64,000 nucleotides of DNA, from assembly GCA_904063045.1 (NCBI GenBank), contig CAJFCJ010000017.1, forward strand, positions 434,001-498,000, written 5' to 3'. Below the pieces are notes generated by a model. That model ran no database searches and had not been told where the DNA came from. It was given only the letters and a program-made list of their open reading frames with translations. This document shows positions 26,801 through 36,687 of this stretch, one piece after another. The translations under genes and the position numbers were made by a program. How positions within the stretch are numbered: position 1 is the stretch's first letter; each line of letters begins with the position of its first letter. This stretch comes from Dimorphilus gyrociliatus (Eukaryota > Annelida > Polychaeta > Dinophilidae).

Positions 26801-27336
26801 GGTTGGTGTATAATTATTACCAATAGACTGACTAGGAGTCCTATAATACTTTTGCTCCTTAAAAGGAGCAGCTTGAGTCCAAGAAGCCCTCATTATTGGA
26901 GGGTGTTCACCATGTTTTTGTACCATCTAGACGACAAGTAAACATTAAATTAAAATAGGATATCAATAAATCAATACTTTGAGCAGTGAAAAGGTGACAA
27001 CTCACTTTATACAAATCGGAAGGGTGATCTCTCTCCTCCGGAGGTAATGGAGGTAAGACTGGTAGTTTCATTTTATTACTTAATAAGTTACTGGAGGAAA
27101 ATTCGGGTGTGTTTTGATCTTCTCGATTGGAGCGCAAACTCAGCATCGGTAAACCAACCTCGAAAAGTGATAACAGAAAATATCATGCATTGTCTAGTGA
27201 TCGTCTGTTAATATAAAGTTATTAAATAGTAATTTACCTCGCTTCCATGTGCTTTTTCCGGTACTGGTAAACATTTCTTCTTCCTAGCAGAACCTATGCC
27301 ATTATAGTCCTGCAAATGGGCTGCAGCTGATGACAT
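7762..27336 (-). CDS. DNAH7: Axonemal inner-arm dynein heavy chain, DNAH7-like
   Basis: ATP-driven minus-end motor of ciliary inner arms. Constitutive exons: 27238-27336, 27006-27158, 26540-26926, 26252-26456, 26074-26149, 25891-26010, 25698-25823, 25436-25631, 25183-25362, 24874-25110, 24598-24776, 24434-24527, 23645-23735, 23401-23591, 22691-22922, 22214-22632, 21160-21480, 18672-21098, 16722-16883, 16526-16651, 15948-16105, 15797-15877, 15005-15188, 14764-14949, 14437-14678, 14042-14364, 13855-13979, 13599-13784, 12634-12801, 12311-12564, 11911-12244, 8156-11845, 7762-8058. All join in frame to 4,082 residues; from memory human DNAH7 is about 4,024. P-loops: AAA1 GPAGTGKTE (about residue 1397), AAA2 [12 protein letters not shown]3 [12 protein letters not shown]4 GIGGSGRQS. 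The stalk coiled coil and microtubule-binding domain follow AAA4; the C-terminus is [19 protein letters not shown]3 and DNAH12 are close relatives, so the number is likely, not certain. Six extra phase-0 segments between exons 18 and 19 are listed separately. Confidence 0.95.
13182..13310 (-). other. Open frame in dynein intron, possible alternative exon
   Basis: A 42-codon minus-strand ORF inside the intron between the exons ending VARNE (13599) and starting GKKVEAT (12801). It begins [16 protein letters not shown], looks like a charged helix or coiled coil, and stops after FDPLIA. AAG precedes its ATG, so an AG acceptor would join it in phase 0 to VARNE and give a dynein truncated after AAA4. 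Internal phase-0 donors could instead make it a cassette. In vertebrate DNAH7 the flanking exons align directly, so the segment is not needed for the motor. A nested microprotein is another option. Confidence 0.3.
17298..17345 (-). CDS. Dynein candidate cassette exon C6, acidic
   Basis: A 48-nt, 16-codon segment, phase 0 at both ends, with AATAG acceptor and GTACTG donor. It encodes [17 protein letters not shown] perfect 7-bp inverted repeat (17304-17310 with 17317-17323, 6-nt loop) lies inside it and could fold in the pre-mRNA. The next constitutive exon (16722-16883, IMLWLQG) follows after 414 nt. Confidence 0.55.
17540..17590 (-). CDS. Dynein candidate cassette exon C5
   Basis: A 51-nt, 17-codon segment, phase 0 at both ends, with TATAG acceptor and GTGAGG donor. 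It encodes [17 protein letters not shown]. The donor is a strong consensus match. It ends in Gln like its neighbours. Confidence 0.55.
17671..17766 (-). CDS. Dynein candidate cassette exon C4, acidic
   Basis: A 96-nt, 32-codon segment, phase 0 at both ends, with TATAG acceptor and GTAAAC donor. It encodes [20 protein letters not shown] followed by a Lys/Tyr-containing end closing in IYKQ. The middle is acidic, opposite in charge to C2 and C3. Confidence 0.6.
17774..17811. repeat. AT dinucleotide tract in the dynein cassette region
   Basis: A near-pure AT/GATA run just upstream, in gene direction, of the C4 acceptor. Confidence 0.85.
17905..17982 (-). CDS. Dynein candidate cassette exon C3, basic
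   Basis: A 78-nt, 26-codon segment, phase 0 at both ends, with TTAG acceptor and GTATTT donor. It encodes [17 protein letters not shown] and ends AVQQQK. Like C2 it is strongly basic, with a Gln-rich end. Confidence 0.6.
18249..18374 (-). CDS. Dynein candidate cassette exon C2, Lys/His-rich
   Basis: A 126-nt, 42-codon, stop-free segment, phase 0 to phase 0, with AG acceptor and GT donor. The encoded peptide starts [14 protein letters not shown], contains the basic run [11 protein letters not shown], continues His/Asn/Gln-rich ([10 protein letters not shown]) and ends THAPAQ. It is the longest cassette and strongly basic. An open frame of this length in AT-rich intron DNA, with consistent splice sites, argues for coding. 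It has no recognisable domain and looks disordered. Confidence 0.6.
18519..18560 (-). CDS. Dynein candidate cassette exon C1
   Basis: A 42-nt segment between an AG acceptor and a GT donor, phase 0 at both ends, encoding [14 protein letters not shown]. It ends in CAGCAG before the donor, as does the preceding constitutive exon. It would sit directly after the SNQQ of the AAA2 small subdomain. Neither the sequence nor the position matches vertebrate DNAH7, where SSQQ is followed at once by IFLWLQG. Splicing is inferred. Confidence 0.6.
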
Positions 27337-27718
27337 CTTAAATTATAGCTTGACAAACTTGTCAACTTTGTACTTTCTTAATTAATAGTTTGATATCGAG
27401 TATTCCCTGTTAACGTACAATCTTTAGAATAGAAAGATTTAGTTCTTCTTAGTTATATACAGCATACTATAAGCTTTGAACCTATTAAAACTTCAATTTA
27501 TTTCAAAAATCCATTATTTATCCGGGTCTTGCTGTTGCCAAGGTTGTAGATTTCTTTTCGAAATTGGCGTTAAAAATGACGAGATTTTATTTTTAATAAA
27601 TTTATCATAATAATTATATTTAAATTTTAACGATAAAATAAATATAAAATATTTTTTTACGTTTTTTATTTTTATACGAAACTGAGATCTGAAAATAGCG
27701 GAAATCGTACTCATAACA
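27337..27718. promoter_or_regulatory. Shared DNAH7/SIRT7 promoter region
   Basis: Only 382 bp separate the dynein ATG (minus) from the SIRT7 ATG (plus), so both promoters must lie here or overlap. The DNA is AT-rich with no CpG block. A GCTGTTGCCAAGGTTG stretch near 27,530 resembles an RFX half-site (GTTGCC), which would fit a ciliary dynein; this is a weak match. Confidence 0.6.
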
Positions 27719-29203
27719 ATGGCGGACGCAGAGGAAGAATCCTGTGAAAACTCGACACGAAACGCCAGAAAATGTAAAGATATATCAGCATTTTTTGTGA
27801 AAAGAGATTTGAGAGCAAAGAGAAAGCAGGTACATATATGAATATTAAATAATTTGATTGTAAAGACTCTTTTTAGTAATATAATACGATGTATTGTCTG
27901 TAACTAGGCTTAGTTGTTTGTAAACAATACCATTTTTTTAAAGATTTCGGCAATTTTGAGGAAAGTGAGGGATGAAAGAACACCTGAAGAGGATAAAATA
28001 CTCACAGATCATGCCGATCTTGTACGATCCATTGAACGGAATTCAAGAGCTAGGCAACGGATGTTAAACAGAAAAGTCGAAAAATTGGACAATGAAAATG
28101 AACTAGAAGAAAAATGCGCTCAGTTAGCTTTAGCGATTAGAGACTCAAAAAATATGGTAATTTATACTGGGGCTGGGATCAGCACTGCTGCAAGTATTCC
28201 TGATTACAGAGGCCCAAATGGCGTCTGGACTAAAATTCAAAAGGGCGAGGCACCTAGAGCCTGCGATCCTTCCTTTGCTGTACCGACGTGTACTCATATG
28301 GCACTTGCTGAGCTGCATAGACGTTCGCTGATTAAGCACATAGTATCGCAGAATTGTGATGGTTTACACCTTCGATCGGGTATTCCACGCTCCAATCTAA
28401 GTGAGCTTCATGGTAATATGTTTATTGAATTATGTCCATTGTGCGGTAAAGAATACGTTCGCCTCTTTGATGTAACGGAAAAAACTTCGCTACGCAAGCA
28501 TTCTACTGGTCGTAAATGCTATTGTGGAAATGATTTAAAAGATACAATAGTTCATTTTGGTGAAAAAGGAGGTCTTGGTTCACCTCAACGCTGGCCTGAA
28601 GCTCGAGCAGCCGCTGAGAAAGCAGATTCTATACTTGTTCTCGGTTCTTCGCTCAAAGTACTAAAAAAGTACTCGTGCCTTTGGCGGACTGACAAAGCTG
28701 TTAATCAAAGGCCAAATTTGTATATTGTAAATTTGCAGTGGACACCCAAAGATGATGTTGCAAAGCTGAAAGTTCACGCTACTTGCGATGTTGTCATGAA
28801 ACTTGTAATGCAGCACCTCGGTCTTTCTATTCCTGATTACGTTCCCCAATTAGATCCTCTTTTTAAGACGGCCAAGCCTTTGAAAAGAAGCGAATTTTCA
28901 ACAACAACAAGGGTTAGCCTAATGCCCCCTCTGACACCCCTTCCCGTCGGAGGAGATCATAGTTACGCTGCTTATGGAATATACTGTCAGAATTATGACG
29001 ACGAAACAGAAGAAAAACCGGAAATAAAGGAAGAAACTATAGAAGAAACTATGGAATACGAAGAAGTAAACACGGATCCGATTAATTGTACGAAAAAAGT
29101 AACAACTCAACCAGGATGGTTTGGAAAAGGTCTAAAAAAGCAGACGACTTATGGTTTATTCGGTAAAAGGAAGAGAAGAAAATTGATTACTGTTGCTACG
29201 TAA
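27719..29203 (+). CDS. SIRT7: Sirtuin 7, NAD-dependent protein deacylase
   Basis: Two exons, 27719-27829 and 27944-29203, joined in phase 0 to 456 residues; from memory human SIRT7 is 400. The start ACAATGG is a good context and gives MADAEEESCENSTRNARKC. The sirtuin core runs from about residue 95: NAD site TGAGISTAASIPDYRGPNGVW, catalytic HG in SELHGNM, QNCDGLHLRSG, LGSSLKVLKKY, and NLQWTPKDD, the last typical of SIRT7. The C-terminal GWFGKGLKKQT and final Lys/Arg cluster match the SIRT7 nucleolar tail. Its role is nuclear/nucleolar H3K18 deacetylation and rDNA control. One oddity is the zinc knuckle, CPLC followed by CYC instead of a second CxxC. It is head-to-head with the dynein gene. 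Confidence 0.95.
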
Positions 29204-29508
29204 AAAACAGATCTTTTTATGATGATAATTCAACTATTATGTAGTTTTTTTTTCGGGGGAGGGAAACATTATTTTTTCTCTATTAATATTGGGAAATTGC
29301 CTTTTTTTTGGGGAGAAAGATATATTTAATACAGCTGTGCTTTTAGCAATATTTACATATTTATTTATATAAAATCCTCTTCTCACACAATAGAAAAATG
29401 AGCCATATGGCTTATTTTTAAAAAAGATGGCTTTTTCAAGAGTTTCTATTCCGTAAAACTGGACGAAGTTTATAATGTAGTGTGTTGGAAATGGAATAAA
29501 AAAAAATA
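29204..29508. other. SIRT7 3' flank
   Basis: AT-rich DNA with T and G runs, holding the SIRT7 3' UTR and ending at the T-run terminator of the first tRNA. I see nothing else. Confidence 0.6.
29498..29507 (-). terminator. Pol III terminator of tRNA-Leu(TAG)
   Basis: On the minus strand a run of nine T follows the tRNA 3' end within a few bases, the normal RNA polymerase III stop signal. Confidence 0.8.
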
Positions 29509-29609
29509 TGGCAGCGGTGGGATTCGAACCCACGCCTCAATGAGACTGGTGTGCTTACTGTTAGTAACAGTCCTAAAACCAGCGCCTTAGACCGCTCGGC
29601 CACGCTACC
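29509..29609 (-). tRNA. tRNA-Leu, anticodon TAG, with intron
   Basis: On the minus strand the gene starts GGTAGCGTGGCCGAGCGGTC (A box) and ends with the B box GGTTCGAATCC and acceptor strand ending CGCTGCC plus discriminator A. The anticodon arm is CTGGT-TTTAGG followed by ACCAG, giving anticodon TAG (29573-29575). About 20 nt (29552-29571) interrupt the loop after position 37. This intron can fold as a 6-bp stem, ACTGTT with AACAGT around a 3-nt loop. The long variable arm fits leucine. The body matches animal tRNA-Leu(TAG/AAG) closely. Confidence 0.93.
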
Positions 29610-29687
29610 TCGTACTAAGCAGTGTGCTAAATAAAATAATAACGTGTGATGCACTAGTGAACAATAACAAAATATTCGCAAAAAATG

Positions 29688-29788
29688 TGGCAGCGGTGGG
29701 ATTCGAACCCACGCCTCCGAGGAGACTGGTGTGCTAATCGTTAAACTCGACCTTAAACCAGCGCCTTAGACCGCTCGGCCACGCTACC
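29688..29788 (-). tRNA. tRNA-Leu, anticodon AAG, with intron
   Basis: Same body as its neighbour, from GGTAGCGTGG to CGCTGCCA. The arm CTGGT-TTAAGG gives anticodon AAG (29752-29754). A 19-nt intron (29733-29751) of unrelated sequence follows position 37, and ACCAG closes the arm. The variable arm TCTCCTCGGAGG is perfect. A run of six T follows the 3' end. It is a tandem neighbour of the TAG gene, 78 bp apart, and probably a duplicate with a changed anticodon. Confidence 0.93.
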
Positions 29789-30250
29789 GTATACATCCTA
29801 GCCTTCGAATAATTCTATATGACCAAGCCTGTTCACAATTTCATAAGCCAATTTAATAATACAATTTATCTATGTAATTAAGCACTTTCCAGTCAAAACA
29901 ATTTTTTGTTATTTAGTAAATTTTATGACAAAGCCGGAATCGTTTAACTGAAATGGCGAAACAATCCTTTTTAACGACCAAGTATTCAAGTAAACGCTAA
30001 AAAAAAACTTGTATTAACCTATTTACATGTCATTATTAGACTTTGTTCTGTTTTATTTTTTAAAAGATCTTTATACTTATAACAGAAGAAAACTAAAATA
30101 GCCAAACGTTAAAATATAATAGCTTAAAGAGCATATTGCACATTGAACCTCGATTCGAAAGTTTACGAGCTGACAGATGGCGCCATTTTGTTATTAACTG
30201 GTATGCACCATATTGCAAGCTAGAACCAAACTCCGTTTTGCTGAAGTAAT
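29789..30250. other. Intergenic between tRNA-Leu and acid phosphatase
   Basis: AT-rich and without coding signal. CAGATGGCGC at 30174-30183, about 70 bp before the phosphatase start codon, is a CTCF-like motif in probable promoter DNA. Confidence 0.5.
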
Positions 30251-31895
30251 ATGCTTCTATCTAACATATGCCTAGTATCCAACATTATATTTTTGGCTTT
30301 TTATCCAAGCAATGGTGCTAGTCTAAAGAAAGTTATTGTTGTGAGTTAATAAATTTCCATATTTGTCAGGGCTCTATAGGTCCCAAATAGTTCTAAGCTC
30401 AATTTCCTTCCTAGGTGTTTAGACATGGGGATCGTAGCCCTATTGGAACGTATAAGAATGATCCATATATAACGGAAGAGTATTGGCCACAAGGATTGCT
30501 ACAATTAACTCAAGTTAGTAATTTCTAAATAAACAAAAACTTTATATATTAATAATAATATACCATTATATAATATAATATCATACTATTCCAAGTATAA
30601 ACACACATATTAAAGACGTTTACTTTCACACAGAAAGGAATGTATCAAGAATACAATCTTGGGAAGTTTCTGAAGAAACGATACATGATGAACGAAAACC
30701 TATTGAACTCTACGTACAAGAAAAGTGAGGTATAGGAAAAAATTTTAATATTTGACATTCACAAACTGATTATATTAAATATTTGTCTGAATAGATCTTT
30801 GTAGAAAGTACTGATACGGATCGTACGTTAATGTCTGCACAAAGCGTTTTGAATGGCCTTTATCCACCAGTTGGAAATCAAATATGGCGTAAGGGTCTAG
30901 ATTGGCAACCCATACCCGTTCATACAACAACGTATGATTTGATATTAGGAGATTATGAGTGTAAAGCATTAGCAGATGCTATTAGTGAGACTAGAAAGTC
31001 GAAAAATTTTACAGAAACAACTAAAATGTATAAGGTAGAATTTCATAGACAATTGGTATTTTGTTATACAGTTTATTGATTTATTTATCCTTTATAATTA
31101 GAAATTTATCAACAAAATTAACACCAACACTGGAGAGAACTATAAAACGATTGAAGATATTTCTCCCTTTTGTGATAATGCTTTTTGTAATGTAAGTTCT
31201 CATTCTCCTTTAATTTCTTTTTAGTATATTTTAATATGTTAATCATATTTAAAAATTAGAGTCAACATAACAACACGCTTAAGTGGCTGAGTCACGAAGA
31301 ACTTGAAAAATGTACAGATTTTGTTCCAGCTTACGACGGTTGGTTTCAAAGAGGTTCTGAAAAGAAGGCAAAGTATGGTTTGGGATTTTTTTTCGCCAAC
31401 ATGTCTGAACTCTTTCACAATGCTAAAGATCATAAAATTCAAAGAAAGTTAACTTTATTCTCTGCTCATGACACAACTATTATTTCATTTTTCTATGGTT
31501 TGGGTGCGAAATTCGTAGCTCAACCAACTTATTCCTCTGCTGTTATGACTGAATTATGGCAGGACAAAAATGAATGGCAAATTAAATTAGCTTATAGGAC
31601 TTTGTCAAAAGACGGCAAGGAAATAGTTAAACCTGTAAAGGTTAAAGGTTGCAGCAATAGTGAATTTTGTTCATTCGACGAATTTATGAAAATAATAGAT
31701 AAAGTAAAGCTTACCAGAGATGAATATAACGACGCTTGTGTGGAAACAGAGGTGAAGAAATTGTCGGTAGCAACTATTATAGCTATTGTTGCTTCAATCA
31801 TTATTTGTTTACTAGCATCATTTTTAGTCCTATCATGGCTAAGAAGGAAATCTTCTCCTACCCCGTTTTATACTGCAATTCATAGAGGCAGTTAA
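30251..31895 (+). CDS. Membrane-anchored histidine acid phosphatase (ACP2/lysosomal type)
   Basis: Six exons: 30251-30340, 30415-30513, 30634-30729, 30795-31055, 31102-31191 and 31260-31895, all phase 0, 423 residues. That equals the length I recall for human lysosomal acid phosphatase. The N-terminus [20 protein letters not shown] is a signal peptide. The catalytic motif RHGDRSP opens exon 2 and supplies the phospho-accepting His. SAHDTT in exon 6 supplies the HD proton donor. A hydrophobic segment near residues 383-405 ([18 protein letters not shown]) precedes a short basic tail, predicting a type I membrane protein. The enzyme hydrolyses phosphomonoesters at acid pH in lysosome or cell surface. 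The lysosomal or another ACP paralog cannot be decided. It is the first of four same-strand genes. Confidence 0.93.
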
Positions 31896-32985
31896 ATGGT
31901 TTAAATATATTATTTATTGAGAATTTTGTTTTTATAAGCAAGTATAATTATTTTTTTACAAACTACTGTAAAGATAGAAAGACGAAGAAGGAAGCGTGTT
32001 TTTCTCAAAATCAAATGTGAATATTAATTAAAAAAAACAGATGCGACAGAAAACGTTCTCAAATTCATGGTTTTACCATTACCCTAACCTAGCCCTTGTC
32101 TCTCTCTAACCTCTTTGATTACGCCTAACCCTTAGATGAAACCCTCCTAACTACAAATCAATAGCTACTTTACTGCTGCTAACCACTTTTCAATCCGAAA
32201 TGTTGATTTCAAATATTTCACTTGGGGATGTTTTCTGTCGATAATCATTTTAATTCTAGATTTTTCTCCCATATCTTTATCTTTATAGGAGATTAAAATG
32301 CAAGTGGAATATATAGTATATACTTTGGACTATTTAGACAGTATGTATACACTATGCTGTATATGCTCTAGATACTTCTTTTTACAGTTATTAGTACTAT
32401 ATCTTAGTCATACGAATTTAGAGAAAAATCTAAAAGAAATTACATGAATTGTAAATACTAAAAAGACAACAAGAGATATTTTCTAAGAACCAGTGTAATT
32501 ATTAAACATATTTTTACTACTCGAAAGGTATAGGCTTATTGTTTTCTCGCTTGCAGGCCTGCATCGATGACTATGTTAATAGTGATAGTATACCAATTAG
32601 ATTTTTTGTTAAAATTAGAACAGACATTAAAAATATATGAAACTAGGCATTCTCTATAACCTGGTCAAATTTTTTGCCTATTACTCTTAAAAAAACACCT
32701 TTAAAGAACAGAAAACCATAGGTTATGAAAAATTTCTATGGCCGCTGTATATATATATATTATAAATCTATATAAAAAATTATCCAACTATTTTACTGCG
32801 TTTTTGTTACTTTTGTTTTGTAAATTAAAGTTTTTTTTATTGTGTTGTAAACTACAATGCTATTTTGAAGTGTTTATCGCCAAGTTTTCTCATCTTTCCA
32901 TTGTTTTATTGAGTATATCTTAGAGTATAAAGTTTCACTTCTATTCGGATCCTTTTTCGTATATGTTGGATTATTTTAGATTATA
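31896..32985. other. Intergenic between phosphatase and PARP-like gene
   Basis: AT-rich. A short C/A-rich patch near 32,070-32,160 contains ACCCTAACC-like strings. A region near 32,560 is less AT-biased but has no open frame of note. Upstream exons of the PARP-like gene could be hidden here; I could not support one. Confidence 0.45.
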
Positions 32986-35900
32986 ATGCTTAGAAAACGT
33001 CTAATACAATTTCTATCAAAAGAGAAACTTTACCTAATTGATGAGAACTCTTACACGAAAGATCTGGAAGAAAAATTATCGAAGCAAGGAATAGTAATAG
33101 ATGAGAAAAATGGAATTTGGTTTGTTAATATTCCAGAAAACTACCAAGAGAGTAAGATAAGGGATTTAATTAATAATTTTAATACGCTCTATGACGAGGG
33201 AGTAGAGGATATGAAACTAAATACTATAGCTGGAGTAGAAATTGCAAAACGATATTTAATTGTTAATAAGCAGCCAAAACTGAGATGGGAATTGAACAAT
33301 GATACTTTCACATTTAAAGGACCTTTAGCTTTCATATTAAATACAAAAATAAAAATATGTGAATTAGTATTCTATTCATTAAAATCTCCTATAATTCTTG
33401 ATAAATCAAACTTTGAGAAAAAGGTTTGTGCAATTTGTTTCAGATAGAAAGAGTGGTAAAAAAATACCTTTCAGATTATTCTAAAACTATTCCACCGACA
33501 AAGTTTCATTGATTTTTTATACAAAACGGCTTTTCCTGATAAATGTTTCTACATTGACACAAAATGGACCATACCAGTTATCTACAATTCCAAAGCTGAA
33601 GATACTAATTTAATGATTAATTGGTTCAATAGAAATTTAACTGTCCATATCGAAGATCAAACTGAGAATATTCACGAATTTTTGTCATTTAAATCTAATT
33701 ATAGAATATTTGACAAACTTTTAAATAGCTATCCAATAATCATTCAAATATGGAATATTGAGAATCCCAAAATAATTATTGGAGGATATAATGAACATAC
33801 AAATTTGGTTAAAAATGAACTATTGATATTTTTGAAAGATAATATTTACGTTCAAGAGAGTGTACAATATCCTGTAGAAAAATTACTCTTGATTGAAAAT
33901 GCTTTCGAAACTATTATACCATCGGCAATTTCAATTGATCACTCCAATAACTTCATTGAATTCAACGGTAAAGGTAGATTAATTGAAAGGTTAAAATGTG
34001 ATATCAGAGAATTTTGTAAAGGTATATAATAACCATTATAAAAGATAGTGTCAAACTTGATATTTATTTAATTTGAACAGGCATCCATTCAAGACAGAAA
34101 AGAATTGATAATATTAAATTTGCAAATTTTATCCTAAAGAAAGATCTGAATTGTTTGAATACGCTAAAAAATGGCGATATAGTATCTTTGAAACTTATCG
34201 ATGGTAATTTGCACAAAATTCGTCCAATATTCATTAATAATTGCTTACTGAGAGAGGATCGACAACGAATACTAAACGGAGTAACTATAGATCAAGGTCT
34301 AGAAAGGGGTATGAAGATTGTAAAAGGTTCAATAAAGGATCAACAAGTTGACGTCATCGTTAATCAAATCTTTCATGACGGAAGTAAAAGTATTGATCCA
34401 ACAGTTGATGAGTTAATAGGGAAGGACCAACTACTAAAGTTGAAAACTCAAAAAGCGGATGCTCAGAAATATAATATCGTTGAAACAGAATCAGGGAATT
34501 TGAAGAATACAAAGAAAATATATCACGTTTCAGTACCACCAGAGGATGATAATCATAGGGCTTTTACCAATATAGTTAAATCTATTTTTGATAAAGCAGA
34601 ATATGAGAAAATGGAATCAATAGCAATTCCATGTTTAGGAGTTGTTAAAACGAATTATCCAAAAGATATCGTTGCTTTCGTCTTGATTAGTGAAACGATA
34701 AAATTTCTAGAAAGTTCCAAAGTAAAATACTTAGGAACGATTGTATTTCCAATTTCGGATAATGAAATGTTTAAAATATTTATTAATGAATACCTCAAAA
34801 TCAAACTTAATAATGCAAAATCGAGAATAGTTGATGCTTCTACTCCGATTCAGGAAAATTATAAATGGGACTTTGGAGATTTACAATATACGGTTTCCAG
34901 GGGAAATATTCTGGAATATTATGCTGATGGTATTATTAATACCATTGGTAATTCGAATATTCTCAATTCAAATGGTAAACTTTCCAACGAACTGGAAATA
35001 CAAGGAGGTGAAGAGTATAAAAAAATTTGCAGGAAAATTGCTCCTGTTGAAAATGTTCAAATAATGCCTTCGACCGGTAACATTAAGCCTAAATACGTAA
35101 TTCACATTATGGCCCCTCGTATACCCACAAAGGAAGCGTGGATAGATAGAATAGCTTCTGCGTTTCTTCTTGCTGATAACATGAAATTGGTATCCATCGT
35201 TATACCAGCCTTTGGAACTGGACATTGCGGTAACCAAGGAGACGACATGGCTATAATTACGATGGAAGCAATTGAATTATTTTGTAAACATAATCCTAAA
35301 TCAGTTAAGCAAATAAACGTCGTTATCTTCCAAGAAAGCCTATTTCCTATATACAAGAAATGGAGTAGGCAAATTAAACAAGGTGACTTTTTTCAAGTTA
35401 ATTTTACATTACAATTATAATTAATTTTTGCATTAAAACATAAACAGGTCAAAAACTACAGTAAGTACAATTAGATAGGGAAAAAAAATTCAATGTCAGA
35501 ATAATAGGGGGAGTAGTTTAATTCTTTTTATTACATAAAGTTTCCCTTATACTGTATAGTTTTGTATCTTTACTAGGCCAATAACAACTTTTACACCTAT
35601 AACTTTACAAGTGAATTCAACTAATGAAATTGCAATTAATAAATTTTGGAAAGAGACCTTTAACGATTACGAATTGTCTATGTCATCGAAAATATTTGAT
35701 GTACCTCAACATTTAAATAAAAAGGTGATAAAGGATTTAATTGGTAATCACAAAACAATTGAATACAGAGAAACTGGAGGAGAAGTAGAATTATTCGGTG
35801 ATGAAGAAGAAATAAAGTACTTTGAGGAATATCTGAATCATCTATCAGAGAAGATAGCTGATGACTTCAATGAAAAATTCATAGAGAGGAGAATAAAATG

Positions 35901-36687
35901 GTATGTTTGGTATGAAAATAGAAGAAATGAATATAGTTCAAGGTTGAATTGCCTAATTGAACAAGCATATAAAAGATATTTAGATAATGGCATAGTTAAG
36001 AATGAGACAAGATTCTTTAGATTTATACAAGAAGGCAAAGTATTCTATATCGATTTTGAATATCTAATAGAAATTGACGAGAATAATGAAGTTTTTACTG
36101 TTAAAAGAGGTCAAATAAACGATATACCTGAAGAGTGGGTTGAACCGTTCGAAAGCAATAGAGAGATATCTTTAGACTTTTCAGAAAAGGAGTACAAAAA
36201 TGTTCAATCAAGAATAGGAAAGAATCTTCGCTTTTCGTTTCGTAAAAAGATCAATGACCTAAAAATTAATCGATATCAAAACCTAGAAATGTGGAAAATC
36301 TATAGTCAACATAGAAATTTTATCAAAAAGAAACTTGGACAAGATAAAATAGAGCAGGAATTATTTTATATTGCTAATAAAACTGATATTCATGAAATTT
36401 TAAAATATGGCTTCAATAGAAATAGAATAAATCGAGATTCTCGTATAAATAATGGTATTACTTTCCATCTAAATTTACAATTGTTGGATAATAATGATAT
36501 TAAGGATGAGATTTATGTTATTTTAAGTAAAGTTATTGTTGGACGTATGATTATTAGAACAGACAGAAACCAAATACCTTTGCCTGAAGAGACATTTGTT
36601 GATAGGAGACACGAACCAAGAGAATTTACCATCGTTCATGATGATGCTGCATATCCTTATTTCGTAATCAAGTTTAAAATTGTATAG
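32986..36687 (+). CDS. PARP14-like macro-macro-WWE-ART protein, predicted inactive
   Basis: Proposed exons 32986-33423, 33475-34021, 34081-35382 and 35612-36687, joined in frame to 1,120 residues. About 1-350: no domain recognised. About 405-560: degenerate macro domain (KIVKGSIKDQQVDVIVN, no GGGV loop). About 598-760: second macro domain with IPAFGTGHCGNQG, like the phosphate loop of PARP14 macro domains. About 855-945: WWE domain (IKWYVWYENRRNEYSSRLN). C-terminus: ADP-ribosyltransferase fold, with MWKIYSQHRNFIKKKLG, LKYGFNRN and AYPYFVIKF aligning to PARP14. The H of LFHGT is replaced (LFYIAN), and the Tyr of GTYF is replaced (GITFH), so transfer activity is unlikely. The 3-4 junction is inferred; the alternative is two adjacent genes, with a stop at 35418. 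The family acts in ADP-ribose binding and immune or stress signalling. Confidence 0.75.

Noticed and set aside
33424-33474. Apparent frame break in the PARP-like gene
   Set aside because: Explained by a 51-nt phase-0 GT-AG intron; the reading continues smoothly (IILKLFHRQSF), so the gene is not a pseudogene here.
35418-35610. Stop codon between the macro and WWE-ART parts, suggesting two genes
   Set aside because: The second part has no ATG at its start. A donor at 35382 and an acceptor at 35611 join the parts in frame in the PARP14 domain order. Two genes remain possible but less likely.
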